Positions 17,753 to 26,759 of a stretch of DNA of 64,000 bases are shown in pieces. The notes beneath the pieces were generated by a model. It saw only the letters and a program-made list of their open reading frames with translations, was not told where the DNA came from and did no database searches. Source of the DNA: Pseudomonas gozinkensis (lineage in GTDB: Bacteria; Pseudomonadota; Gammaproteobacteria; Pseudomonadales; Pseudomonadaceae). How positions within the stretch are numbered: position 1 is the first letter of the stretch; each line of letters opens with the position of its first letter. Position numbers and translations under genes: made by a program. Location: NCBI RefSeq assembly GCF_014863585.1, contig NZ_CP062253.1, positions 2,940,501-3,004,500 on the forward strand, in the 5' to 3' direction.

Positions 17753-18448
17753 TTGAACGAACAGACATTGTCCATGCGCCTGGAGCGGGTGGCGGCGCAC
17801 GTGCCCGCCGGTGCGCGGCTGGCCGATATCGGATCGGATCACGGCTACTTGCCGGTGGCGCTGATGCGCCGTGGCGCGATCGCGACGGCGGTGGCGGGCG
17901 AAATGGCCGAGACACCGTTCCGTTCGGCGCAGCGCACTGTGCGCGAAAACGATCTTGAGCAGCAGATCGCCGTGCGCCTGGCCAATGGTTTGATGGCTGT
18001 CGAACAGGCAGACGGGATCACGGCGATTACTGTGTGCGGCATGGGTGGCGAGACCATCCGCGACATTCTTGAGGCCGGCAAGACGCGCCTGAGCGGCCGC
18101 GAACGTCTGATCCTTCAACCCAACGGCGGCGAGCAACCGCTGCGCCAATGGTTGATGGACAACGGTTACCGAATCCTTTGCGAAGAAGTGCTGCACGAAA
18201 ACCGCTTCGACTACGAAATCATTGTGGCCGAGCGGGGCGGGCCGGTGATGTATACCGCCGAGGAACTGTACTTCGGGCCGCTACAGTTGCAAGCGCGCAA
18301 TCCTGCGTTTGTCAGCAAGTGGCAGCATCGGCTGCGGCATAAGCAGCAGACGCTGAGCCACTTCGCTCGGGCGCAGCATGGGGTATGCGAGCAAAAGGTG
18401 CAGGATCTGAAGCAGCAGGTGCAGTGGATCACTGACGTGCTGGGGTGA
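17753..18448 (+). CDS. trmK: tRNA (adenine(22)-N(1))-methyltransferase TrmK
   Basis: 231-residue enzyme of the TrmK (YqfN/DUF633) family, which methylates N1 of A22 in tRNA. Motif I reads A-D-I-G-S-D-H-G-Y-L-P near the N-terminus, the catalytic-site motif is C-G-M-G-G-E-T-I near residue 100, and L-Q-P-N-G-G-E-Q-P-L-R follows near 122. The C-terminal 50 residues are the family's coiled-coil-like tail. TTG 17753 has AAGGGG six bases upstream, whereas TTG 17747 has no room for a ribosome site. Confidence 0.87.
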   Translation: MNEQTLSMRLERVAAHVPAGARLADIGSDHGYLPVALMRRGAIATAVAGEMAETPFRSAQRTVRENDLEQQIAVRLANGLMAVEQADGITAITVCGMGGETIRDILEAGKTRLSGRERLILQPNGGEQPLRQWLMDNGYRILCEEVLHENRFDYEIIVAERGGPVMYTAEELYFGPLQLQARNPAFVSKWQHRLRHKQQTLSHFARAQHGVCEQKVQDLKQQVQWITDVLG

Positions 18449-18546
18449 AACCCTCGGGAATACTGAATGAGGGCGATCTTTTCTGAAGTCCGGTTTGCCC
18501 GGTGCTGCGCCTGCCAGCGCCACACCGGGCAATGAATCCAGCGCAA

Positions 18547-19131
18547 TCAGCTACCGAAAGACTCCATCAACACCTGCACCAATTCACCGCCCTGAGGCGT
18601 CGCCCAGCTACCGGCCAGTTCGGCAATCAACTGGTTGGTGCTGGTCAGCGTGACACCGGCCTTGTCCATGCGGCGCAATGCGATGTCATCGGCTGCCTTG
18701 GTCGGTGAAGCGCCGGCATCGGCGACGACCTGGACTTCATAACCATCACGCACCAGCGAGAGTGCCGGGTAAACGGTGCAGACGTCGTTGGTGACGCCGG
18801 CGATGATCAGTTTCCGGCGACCGGTCGCCTTCACTGCGGCGGCGAAGTGTTCGTCGTCCATGGCGTTGACGATGCCAAGGCGTTTGATGCGGTTCGCAAA
18901 CTCAGCCGGCAGGATCTGCTCAAGCTCACTCAGGAGCGGACCTTGTGCGTGCTCTTCCATGCTGGAGGTCAGCACGACGGGCATCTTCAGAATGCGTGCG
19001 GCTTTTGCGAGCATCAGGGCGTTGCGTTTGAGTTCTTCGAAAGCCATCGATTTGGCCCAGCCCATGGTCCCGACCTGGTGATCGATCAGCAGAAGGGCAG
19101 CATTGTCGGCACTGAAGTTTTCGTACGTCAT
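18547..19131 (-). CDS. Isochorismatase-family (cysteine) hydrolase
   Basis: 194-residue hydrolase of the isochorismatase-like fold. The catalytic aspartate is D17 in L-L-I-D-H-Q-V-G and the nucleophilic cysteine C118 in G-V-T-N-D-V-C-T-V-Y-P-A, with the preceding cis-peptide segment G-V-T. It resembles YcaC-type amidohydrolases of unknown natural substrate. Good ribosome site AGGAG. It lies 49 bp after the pirin gene in the same direction and probably forms an operon with it and the ene-reductase. Confidence 0.85.
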   Translation of the reverse strand: MTYENFSADNAALLLIDHQVGTMGWAKSMAFEELKRNALMLAKAARILKMPVVLTSSMEEHAQGPLLSELEQILPAEFANRIKRLGIVNAMDDEHFAAAVKATGRRKLIIAGVTNDVCTVYPALSLVRDGYEVQVVADAGASPTKAADDIALRRMDKAGVTLTSTNQLIAELAGSWATPQGGELVQVLMESFGS

Positions 19132-19180
19132 GGTGGTTCTCCTGGCATTTGAAATGGGGGGAATGCCCCCGGTGGTGGAG

Positions 19181-20017
19181 TCAGCGAAGATTCAGATTTC
19201 CAAAATCACCCCGTTGATAGCGGGCCACGGCGGCGGTCAGGGCTTCTGAAGAAGAGAGCGCCATCGGGCCCTGCCAATGCACCGGCTGGTTCAAGGGCGT
19301 GCCTGAGAATACGACGGCCTTGGCGTTGCCGGTCGGCGCACTCAAGATGACGCTCCGATCCGCCCTTTGCGGGAGATTGACCGGTACTTTCGGATCGGAC
19401 AGATCGAAGGGGTGGCCATCGACAGACACTTCGCCGTCTATGGGCATGACAAACGCCACATGGCCTTCGGGAATCGAGACACTCAGTTCGCGCCCGGCCT
19501 CCAGGGATATGTCCAGCAGTCGCACGTCGGTTGGCAGCGATAGAGGAGACACAACGTTTCGGAAGCTGCCCAGAGGTACTCGAACCTTCACGCCCGGCGA
19601 ATGAACGACCGGCACCTCCTGAGATTCAACGCTGAAGGCAAACGGTGCTTGCGACTGTTTGTCCTCCGGCAGATTGATGAAAATCTGCAGCATGTGAACG
19701 GTCTTGCCGGGCTCGGCCGGAACTTCCTCGTGCACGACGCCATTGCCCGCCGCCGTCCAGTGCAGACCACCGGGCTGGATCAGGTTGCGATTGCCCAGTG
19801 AGTCCTGGTTATCGATACCGGTTTGCGAATCCATAAACAGGTAAGACACCGCCGAGAACCCTGCATGAGGGTGGGCCGGAAACGTCGGTCCGCTGATCCA
19901 GGCGTGATCGACGCCCAAAAACGGGTCGATCGGTTTCGCATGTCGATCGCCTCGCAGGGTGAACGCCCTGAATCGGCTGCCGTGGTTCATGCGCTGCAAA
20001 CGTGCGGTGGTGAGCAT
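19181..20017 (-). CDS. Pirin-like bicupin protein
   Basis: 278-residue pirin-family protein. The N-terminal cupin holds the metal ligands in P-A-H-P-H-A-G-F near residue 50 and the H-x-E-x-P segment (V-V-H-E-E-V-P) near 100. Related proteins act as quercetinases or redox-linked regulators. An in-frame ATG at 20032 exists, but ATG 20017 has GAGGAG at the correct distance. It starts 11 bp after the ene-reductase stop codon, so both are cotranscribed. Confidence 0.85.
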   Translation of the reverse strand: MLTTARLQRMNHGSRFRAFTLRGDRHAKPIDPFLGVDHAWISGPTFPAHPHAGFSAVSYLFMDSQTGIDNQDSLGNRNLIQPGGLHWTAAGNGVVHEEVPAEPGKTVHMLQIFINLPEDKQSQAPFAFSVESQEVPVVHSPGVKVRVPLGSFRNVVSPLSLPTDVRLLDISLEAGRELSVSIPEGHVAFVMPIDGEVSVDGHPFDLSDPKVPVNLPQRADRSVILSAPTGNAKAVVFSGTPLNQPVHWQGPMALSSSEALTAAVARYQRGDFGNLNLR

Positions 20018-20028
20018 GGCTGCGCTCC

Positions 20029-21093
20029 TCAAGCTTCTGCGGAGAGGGTCGGGTAGTCGATGTAGCCTTCAGGGCCCGGGGCGTAAAAGGTGTTTTTGTC
20101 CGCAGCGTTCAACTCGGCACCACTGCGCAAACGCTCGGGCAAGTCAGGGTTAGCGAGAAACGCACTGCCAAATACCACCGCATCGGCCTTGCCACTGGAA
20201 ATCAGGGATTCGGCGGTATCTTTGTCCAGACCGCTGCCGATCAGGTAGCGCCCGGCAAAGAGAGGTCGCAGCGCTGCGTGGTAGTCGAACGTGGCACCGA
20301 ACAGCGCGACATGCAGATAAGCGAGATTGAAAGCGCGCAGTTGCTCGACCAGGTGCGTGTAGGTTTCCTGCGGGTTGGCATCGACGATGTCGTTGAAGTT
20401 CATCTCGGGCGAAATCTTGATGCCGACCCGGTCACCGCCGATCTCATCCACCATGGCGGCGAGTACTTCCAGTACGAAGCGGACGCGGTTTTCAACCGGG
20501 CCACCATATTCGTCCTCTCGTTGGTTACTGCCGGTAGAAAGGAATTGCTCCGGCAGATAACCCGATGCCGCATGCAGCTCGACACCATCGAAACCCGCCT
20601 CGATCGCGCGGCGTGCAGCCTGGCGATAGCCTTCGACGACGGCGGCGATTTCGACGATGGTCAGGGCGTGCGGGATGACGAAATCCTGCAAACCGTTGGC
20701 GGTGTAGGTCTGTCCAGCGGCCTTGATGGCAGAGGGCGCCTGCGGCTGAGCGCCGTTGGCGAGCAATGAAGGGTGGGACACCCGTCCGCAGTGCATCAGT
20801 TGCATGAAGATGCGACCGCCACGGGCATGCACTGCGTCCGTGACCTGCTTCCAGGCCGCCACCTGTTCGGCGGTTTCGATACCCGGCGTTCGTGTGTAGC
20901 CCTTGCCGAGTGCAACGGGAAACACGCCTTCGGAAATGATCAGCCCGGCACTGGCGCGCTGACCGTAGTAAGTCGCGACCAGATCCGTCGGTACACCGTC
21001 ATCATCGGCGCGCGAACGCGTCATGGGTGCCATGACGATACGGTTGGAGAGGGTGTGGCGGCCGACCTGGATTTCAGAAAAAAGTGGGTTCAT
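20029..21093 (-). CDS. Old-yellow-enzyme family ene-reductase (NemA-like)
   Basis: 354-residue FMN-dependent alkene reductase of the OYE family. The (beta/alpha)8 N-terminus reads N-R-I-V-M-A-P-M-T-R-S-R-A (about 17-29). The usual substrate-binding pair is H-x-x-N or H-x-x-H; here it is H174-A-A-S177-G-Y179, so the second position is serine. The later G-S-G and F-G-S-A-F-L-A-N-P-D-L segments bind FMN phosphate. ATG 21093 has GAGGAG upstream. First gene of an operon with pirin and the cysteine hydrolase, divergent from a LysR gene; likely induced by electrophilic compounds through that regulator. Confidence 0.88.
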   Translation of the reverse strand: MNPLFSEIQVGRHTLSNRIVMAPMTRSRADDDGVPTDLVATYYGQRASAGLIISEGVFPVALGKGYTRTPGIETAEQVAAWKQVTDAVHARGGRIFMQLMHCGRVSHPSLLANGAQPQAPSAIKAAGQTYTANGLQDFVIPHALTIVEIAAVVEGYRQAARRAIEAGFDGVELHAASGYLPEQFLSTGSNQREDEYGGPVENRVRFVLEVLAAMVDEIGGDRVGIKISPEMNFNDIVDANPQETYTHLVEQLRAFNLAYLHVALFGATFDYHAALRPLFAGRYLIGSGLDKDTAESLISSGKADAVVFGSAFLANPDLPERLRSGAELNAADKNTFYAPGPEGYIDYPTLSAEA

Positions 21094-21124
21094 CGCGGTG
21101 CTCCTCAGCAGTGATGGAGCTATC

Positions 21125-21174
21125 ATCAGTCAATTCAAATTCGGGATAAATCCGTCAAAATTGAAATGACTGAT
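21125..21174. promoter_or_regulatory. Candidate LysR operator (long dyad)
   Basis: Arms ATCAGTCA and TGACTGAT, with further AATT-rich symmetry inside (CAATTCAAATT / AATTGAAATG), fill the 100-bp gap between the divergent ene-reductase and lysR genes. This is the expected place and shape for a LysR binding region. Confidence 0.55.
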
Positions 21175-21193
21175 CCACTGGTGGAGCAATCTT

Positions 21194-22075
21194 TTGGAAT
21201 ACCTGAACGACATGGCGTTGTTTGTGGAAGTTGTGAAAATGCGCGGCTTTCGTGGGGCGGCTGAATCGCTGGGCATGCCCAACTCAACGCTTTCCCGGCG
21301 TATCAGTGGCCTGGAAAAGGCCATCGGCTTGCGTCTGTTGCACCGCACGACACGCCGGATCGAGTTGACGGAGGCCGGGCAACTTTATTTCGAGCGCTGC
21401 AAACGGATCGTGGAAGAGGCGAGGCTGGCGCATGAGCAATTGGGCGAAATGCTTGCCCGGCCCAGTGGTTTGCTGCGGGTTTCGATGCCGGTGGACTTTG
21501 CCACTATTTATCTGGCGCCGCTGATTGCCGAGTTTGCCCGTGAATATCCGGGTATCAGCTTCGATCTCGACCTCACACCACGGCAGGTGGATCTGGTCAG
21601 CGACCCGGTCGATATCGTCATTCGGATGGGAGAACCGCCGAACTCAAACCTGATTGCCCGCAAGTTGGCGAGTATGAAACGTGGTTTTTACGCATCGCCC
21701 AGGTATCTCGAACTGTTCGGTGAGCCGGAGCAACCTGCCCAACTCATCAATCATGAGTGCCTCAGAATGCGCGGCTCCGGTTCTGACCGCTGGACACTTA
21801 CCAGTGAAACAGGGAGCGAACAGGTGGAGGTCGGTGGACGTTTTGAACTCAACAGTGTGGGCATGCTCCGGCGCATGGCGTCTCTGGATCTGGGGATCGC
21901 GCTGCTACCGGAAGGTATCGCCGTCCAGGATGTGGCGAGCGGAACATTGCGCAGAGTGCTGGCGCAATGGCAGGCACCACCGGTTTCGGTCTACGCATTG
22001 ACAGAGACGCGACTGCTCCCGGCCAAGACGCAACGTTTCATCGAGTTTCTGCGTGACAGGCTCGATTGCGCTTAG
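21194..22075 (+). CDS. LysR regulator, divergent from ene-reductase operon
   Basis: 293-residue LysR protein of the CrgA/DsdC-like branch. The helix-turn-helix lies at about 17-50 (R-G-A-A-E-S-L-G-M-P-N-S-T-L-S-R-R-I) with the branch-typical L-L-H-R-T-T-R-R; the effector domain is from about 90. TTG start at 21194 follows GGAG. By position it probably represses or activates the ene-reductase/pirin/hydrolase operon. Confidence 0.87.
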   Translation: MEYLNDMALFVEVVKMRGFRGAAESLGMPNSTLSRRISGLEKAIGLRLLHRTTRRIELTEAGQLYFERCKRIVEEARLAHEQLGEMLARPSGLLRVSMPVDFATIYLAPLIAEFAREYPGISFDLDLTPRQVDLVSDPVDIVIRMGEPPNSNLIARKLASMKRGFYASPRYLELFGEPEQPAQLINHECLRMRGSGSDRWTLTSETGSEQVEVGGRFELNSVGMLRRMASLDLGIALLPEGIAVQDVASGTLRRVLAQWQAPPVSVYALTETRLLPAKTQRFIEFLRDRLDCA

Positions 22076-22145
22076 GAACGCACAAAGAATCGGTGTTGGA
22101 CTCAAGCTGATATCATTCAACAACTTTCAAGCAGGCCAAAACACC

Positions 22146-22310
22146 ATGAACCGTCAGAAAAAACTGCAACAGCTCTTCAAGGAAAAATCCAGAAAGGCCA
22201 ACGCCAAACTGGCACCCAAGAGCAACAAGCCGAAGTACATCAGCAAGGCGGATCGCCTGAAACTGGAGGCTGAAGCGGGTCCAGAGTCGATTGGATCCAC
22301 TGAAGTCTGA
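22146..22310 (+). CDS. DUF2986 small basic protein
   Basis: 54-residue very lysine-rich protein. The family-typical order is an N-terminal M-N-R-Q-K-K-L-Q-Q-L, then A-N-A-K-L-A-P-K and the K-P-K-Y-I-S-K-A-D-R block. No membrane segment. The composition suggests nucleic-acid or ribosome contact, but the family has no known function. It is 70 bp after the LysR gene. Confidence 0.75.
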   Translation: MNRQKKLQQLFKEKSRKANAKLAPKSNKPKYISKADRLKLEAEAGPESIGSTEV

Positions 22311-22463
22311 TCCCGTTTTGCTGTAACCGGGCAGGGATCCTTACGTTGTGGGGCCTGACTCCGCTTGAGCTGACGTGTCAACCTCAGGTGGTAGCCTGAG
22401 GCTGTCGGTCAGGAAGCGGTCATTCGAAGTGTCGTCGAAGTCCGATCCGATTCATTTCCACAT

Positions 22464-24230
22464 TCAAAGCATAGTCATCAGTGCGGCAACGATTTTTTCA
22501 TGCCGCTCCTGAATTGCATCCTGCCCCCAGACGCGTCCATCGCTGACAAAACTATTGATCTCTCTCTGTTGAAAGTTATGGGTGTAGGTTTTCAGCTTTT
22601 CCGTGAATGGAATGTTGCCTACTGCACAGTTATGGGATTTGGAAAGCAGTAGATAGTTACCCAGGCAGTTCAGATATTCATGTTTGAAGGTATCGTCGTA
22701 GGTGTCATAGCCGTGGGGTAGCGACGAGGGTTCGGTAGTAGGGGCGATGTGTTCCAACTCGGGTCGCTTAGTGTCACTGTAGCGCCGCTGTGCATAGCCA
22801 CGGTGTCCATCCCCTTCAAGGTGAACTTCATATTTCCACAGCAGGTGTTTCGCGATTCTGTGGTTGATCTCACCATCCAGGACAACAAGCAGTTTTTCGT
22901 TGTTCCAATAGGCCCACCACCAGTCACTCGAAGTCTTGAGACGCTCGATCCGATCAAGGATGGGGGCTATCGATGAGTTCTCGGTTAAAAAATTCTCGTA
23001 AACATCATTGATGCGAGAAGTAACATCCGCACGCGTGCCAATCAGGCGATGACGGACGATAAGGCTCTCAAAAGCCACGCAGAGCCTGTTTTTGTCAGAG
23101 AGACTCAGGCCAAATCGATAGGCTTTTAGAATGAATGGCAGTGCGATCGCGATCCCGCCAAGGCTTACCAATGAATGGATCGGGAAGTTTTTTTGTTCGT
23201 CCTCGCCAAAGAATACCGATAAGTGCTCAAAGCTGATGGCCAGGGAGTCAGTGAACGCCTGTACGAAGTCGAGTGGTGACGGCCCGGCCAGCATTTTCTC
23301 TACTCTGTCCAATGCCCCGCTCTCCCAGAGGGAGTTGAAATGAACACGGAGAGTGAACTGCAGCACTTCATCTTCATTGATTTTGTACTCAACCGCCGAT
23401 ATCGACTTGTAAATGGTCTCGAAGCGATTTTTGATCTCGTCGATAAGGCTGTCTTTTTGTTGTTGGTCCTCTCCGTGAAGGTGGATGGCATACATGAACT
23501 GCGCTTTTACCACCTCCAGATTGGATGGTCGTTTTCCGCGGTTATTCTGGAAAATGAACATCTGAATCGCTTCCGCTTCATCCCTTACAGGGTGCGTGCT
23601 GCACGAGGCTTGGGAAACGATTCTGAGCATGTCCGTCATGTACTCTTCAGATTGATCACTCAACATCATCTTGAAGTAATCGAAGGCCATGATCAGCCGC
23701 TTGGCTGAAGTGGTCTGTAAGGCAGGAATGTCGTGTCTGGATTGATTGATTACATAGTCGACATAGACCTGATTGTCATAGTCGACTGTTTTGAAGCGGA
23801 TTTGCCTTTCCCGTTTGATCAGGTCCTTGTAGCAGTCCTGTTCATCTTCGGTGAGCGGCCGCTTGCGGTGCAGGCATGCGAATAGCGCTGCGAGGAAGAG
23901 GCTGATCGTGGTCAGACGTTGCTGACCGTCGATCACCCTGAACTCTCCTTGCGTCTCCTCAAACAGGAAGTGGCCGAAGTAATAGGGACTTCGAGTCTTG
24001 CTGCGCCGGTACGACTCAAGGTCGTAGAGAAACACATCCGTTTGCGTGGTACGGCTTGAGCCTTCGGTGGGCGTTTCCCAGGCATAGGCGCGTTGGTAGG
24101 CAGGAACAACAATTCGGTTGTTGGCCATCATGTTACGGATGGTCGTTGAGGCTTCCACAGAGTCTGTCCTTATGAATAGTGGCGTAGTGCCCATAATCTC
24201 TTGAGGCGAGAGATTTTGCACGTTCCACAT
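22464..24230 (-). CDS. GmrSD-like DUF262/DUF1524 protein (possible type IV restriction)
   Basis: 588-residue protein that reads less GC-rich than its neighbours. The N-terminal DUF262 (GmrS-like nucleotidase) carries the P-A-Y-Q-R-A-Y-A-W segment near 43-51 and the signature V-I-D-G-Q-Q-R-L-T-T near 98-107. The C-terminal DUF1524 (GmrD-like His-Me/HNH nuclease) has L-E-H-I-A-P-T-T near 490, then N-C-L-G-N-Y-L-L-L and the N-x-P-F-x-E-K segment. Fusion of both in one chain is common for enzymes that cut modified phage DNA using NTP hydrolysis. No modification or other defence gene flanks it. The start is uncertain: ATG 24230 or the in-frame ATG 12 codons later with AAGAGA upstream. Role in defence is inferred from family. 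Confidence 0.83.
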   Translation of the reverse strand: MWNVQNLSPQEIMGTTPLFIRTDSVEASTTIRNMMANNRIVVPAYQRAYAWETPTEGSSRTTQTDVFLYDLESYRRSKTRSPYYFGHFLFEETQGEFRVIDGQQRLTTISLFLAALFACLHRKRPLTEDEQDCYKDLIKRERQIRFKTVDYDNQVYVDYVINQSRHDIPALQTTSAKRLIMAFDYFKMMLSDQSEEYMTDMLRIVSQASCSTHPVRDEAEAIQMFIFQNNRGKRPSNLEVVKAQFMYAIHLHGEDQQQKDSLIDEIKNRFETIYKSISAVEYKINEDEVLQFTLRVHFNSLWESGALDRVEKMLAGPSPLDFVQAFTDSLAISFEHLSVFFGEDEQKNFPIHSLVSLGGIAIALPFILKAYRFGLSLSDKNRLCVAFESLIVRHRLIGTRADVTSRINDVYENFLTENSSIAPILDRIERLKTSSDWWWAYWNNEKLLVVLDGEINHRIAKHLLWKYEVHLEGDGHRGYAQRRYSDTKRPELEHIAPTTEPSSLPHGYDTYDDTFKHEYLNCLGNYLLLSKSHNCAVGNIPFTEKLKTYTHNFQQREINSFVSDGRVWGQDAIQERHEKIVAALMTML

Positions 24231-24257
24231 ACAGGTGCTCTGGTAGTCGACCTGTCC

Positions 24258-26642
24258 TCAGGTACTCGGCGGCTTCGCCAGTTCAATCCCCGCCGCCCCC
24301 AGCCGCTTGAGAATCTCGAACAGCAGATCACTCTTGGTCGTCCCGACAATCCTCGGGCTGGCGACATACCCGGTCACCGTCAACGTAATCCCGTCCGGCG
24401 TCAGCTTGCTGAAGCGCACGAACGGCGCCGGTTTTTCGAGGATGGTTTCGTGTTCCTTGTAGGTGTCGAACAGCAGGTTCTGCACCTGTTCGGGGTCGAT
24501 ATCCAGCGGGAACATCAGCTCCAGCGTCGCCACGCCCTGGGCGCTGCCGCCGAGGGTGACGTTGCGCAGGTTCTGCGAGATCAATTGCGAGTTGGGCACG
24601 ATCACGATCGAGCGGTCGCTGAGCTGGATTTCGGTGGCGCGCACGTTGATCCGGCGGATATCGCCCTCGACGCCGCTGATGCTGATCAGGTCGCCCACCT
24701 TGACCGGGCGTTCGGTGAGCAGGATCAGCCCGGAGACGAAGTTCTTCACAATCTCCTGCAAGCCGAAACCGATGCCCACCGACAGGGCGCTGACGATCCA
24801 CGCCAGGTTGGTCCATTGCACGCCCAGCGATGACAGGGTCAGCAGGATCACCACCGCATAACCGATGTTGGAAAACAGCGTGCTGAGCGAGGCGCACATG
24901 CCCGGGTCCATGTCGGTCTTTGGCAGGAACTCGTTGTCGAGCCAGCGGCGCAGGGCGCGGATCAGGTAGATGCCGATCAGCAGCGCCAGCATCGCGTTGA
25001 GCAAATGGCCGGGGACGATGTTCAGTTTGCGCAGGCCGGCGCCGCCGAGGATCGTGCCGATGTTGTTGGCCAGTTGGCCCAGGGTGGTGCCGATTCCGCC
25101 GACAAACAGTGTGATGACCGCCAACAGCAACAGCGCAGCCCGACCGAACCCGGCCAGCAGGGTCGAGGCCTGTTCGAGGCGTCGATCACCCACACCGAGC
25201 AGCTGTTTCAGCGCCTTGCCGCTTGAATGGCGGGGCGAGAAGAAATACTCGCAGCTGTCCTTGAGCAACTGCATCAGCAGGTAAAACCCGGAAAACACGA
25301 TAAACGCCCACACCAGTTCGTAGGTGATGAACCGCGCCAGCGATACATACCCCGTCAGCAGGGCGCCGAACGACAGCACCATCGACAGGGTGGCTACGGT
25401 GTAAATCACCCCTGCAAAGGTGTTGCCCGACACCTGCGTATCCCCAGCCGCCACCAAGACTTTGCGCACTCTGCCGACACGCATCAGCAACGTCGTGACG
25501 ATGCCCAGCACCACTATCGCAATCACTCCGCGCCCGGCGATCACGATCTGGCTGCTCATCCCTGAGGCATTGCTGACCTGCACCGCCGTGACCAGCACCA
25601 ACAACGTCGCGGCCAGGATCCGCGCGAATGGCTGGAGCGTGTGTGCGACCTCGTCGGCCACCCCCGGCAGCCGCCATGACGGGTGCTCGGTGGACAGCAA
25701 CGCGCGGCTCAGGCCGGTGATCAGCACGCAGGCGTAAACGACTTTCTCGAACTCATCGGAAAACGTCGCCAGCATCGGCGGCAACGGCACGTGACGGGTG
25801 CAGGCGTAGTACAGCAATTGCAGGGCGATGGCGGTGGTCGCGAGTGTCGCCAGTGCCGAGGCGAACGCCAGTGAACTGCGGCGCAGCCGACCCTCCGGCA
25901 TGCGGTGAATGCACACCCACGCCAGCCAGCGGTCGGCCAGCCGCCGGCCCAGCGTCCAGACGATGAAGGCCAGCACCACCAGCAGCGCGGTGTAAAGGCG
26001 CTGGCCGGGTTGCCAGGCTTCCGCGCCGGTCTGTTGCACCTGTTCGACGAAAAACCGCAGGCGCTGGCGGTCGTCCGCCGATGGATTGAAAAGGGGCGTC
26101 CAGAAACCGGGATTCAGAATGCTGTGGGTGCTGAGCGTCAGTTCGCTTTCGAGCAACGTGCGGCGGATGCCGGCGATCTGGGTGATCAGATCCGTTGCGC
26201 TCTGCTTGAGGGTGGCGAGGTTCTTGAGTGCGGTATCGACCTTGTTTTTTTGCTCGATCAACGTCGCCCGCTGCGCCGCGATATCGGCTTGTTCGGCAGC
26301 GACCGCTTCGGCCGGCGCGGCCCCCAGCACGCCCAGTTGAACGGTCAATTGCGCCTGCTGCGGCAACAGCGATGCCGACAGTCGATCAATGTCCAGAATG
26401 AACGTCTGCACCCGGTCCTGCGGGCCTTCGAGCTGGTTGTAATTGTTGGCGGACGAGATCTGCTGCTTGAGCCCGTCGAGGCGCAGTTGCAGGGCTTGCA
26501 GATCACTTTGCGTGACGCCGGGGAGCGGGGCGCCGGTGCTGACATCGGCGGTGCCAGGCAAGTCGCCGGCCGACACCGCCACGAACCCCGAGCCGAACAG
26601 GATCAAAGCGACGAACATCAATGACTTCAATGCATTACGCAT
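24258..26642 (-). CDS. Large mechanosensitive channel (MscS family with DUF3772)
   Basis: 794-residue inner-membrane protein. A signal-like N-terminus (about 1-28) precedes a periplasmic coiled-coil-rich DUF3772 region (about 40-190), then about ten transmembrane segments. The MscS pore and beta domain follow: the pore helix is G-I-G-F-G-L-Q-E-I-V-K-N-F-V-S-G near 620-635, then E-R-P-V-K-V-G-D and V-P-N-S. It would open under hypo-osmotic tension. ATG 26642 is used; an ATG ten codons upstream has no better ribosome site. It ends 27 bp from the DUF262 gene start region but looks independent of it. Confidence 0.87.
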   Translation of the reverse strand: MRNALKSLMFVALILFGSGFVAVSAGDLPGTADVSTGAPLPGVTQSDLQALQLRLDGLKQQISSANNYNQLEGPQDRVQTFILDIDRLSASLLPQQAQLTVQLGVLGAAPAEAVAAEQADIAAQRATLIEQKNKVDTALKNLATLKQSATDLITQIAGIRRTLLESELTLSTHSILNPGFWTPLFNPSADDRQRLRFFVEQVQQTGAEAWQPGQRLYTALLVVLAFIVWTLGRRLADRWLAWVCIHRMPEGRLRRSSLAFASALATLATTAIALQLLYYACTRHVPLPPMLATFSDEFEKVVYACVLITGLSRALLSTEHPSWRLPGVADEVAHTLQPFARILAATLLVLVTAVQVSNASGMSSQIVIAGRGVIAIVVLGIVTTLLMRVGRVRKVLVAAGDTQVSGNTFAGVIYTVATLSMVLSFGALLTGYVSLARFITYELVWAFIVFSGFYLLMQLLKDSCEYFFSPRHSSGKALKQLLGVGDRRLEQASTLLAGFGRAALLLLAVITLFVGGIGTTLGQLANNIGTILGGAGLRKLNIVPGHLLNAMLALLIGIYLIRALRRWLDNEFLPKTDMDPGMCASLSTLFSNIGYAVVILLTLSSLGVQWTNLAWIVSALSVGIGFGLQEIVKNFVSGLILLTERPVKVGDLISISGVEGDIRRINVRATEIQLSDRSIVIVPNSQLISQNLRNVTLGGSAQGVATLELMFPLDIDPEQVQNLLFDTYKEHETILEKPAPFVRFSKLTPDGITLTVTGYVASPRIVGTTKSDLLFEILKRLGAAGIELAKPPST

Positions 26643-26759
26643 GGGACTGGCCGATTCCGGTTGATCACACAAACATTGAGGTTAGGTGATGGGACCGGCG
26701 GGCGCGGAAAAGTTTCGGTGACCCGGGTGACGGGCCACCGTTCGCGGCGTTGCGGTTGT

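Noticed and set aside
18496..18531. TGCCCGGTG/CACCGGGCA inverted repeat between trmK and the isochorismatase-like gene
   Set aside because: It could be a terminator for convergent genes, but no T-run is present on either side and the loop is long, so I do not call it.
24258..24897. Additional frames inside the MscS gene
   Set aside because: Arg/Gly/Gln-rich out-of-phase shadows without any motif.
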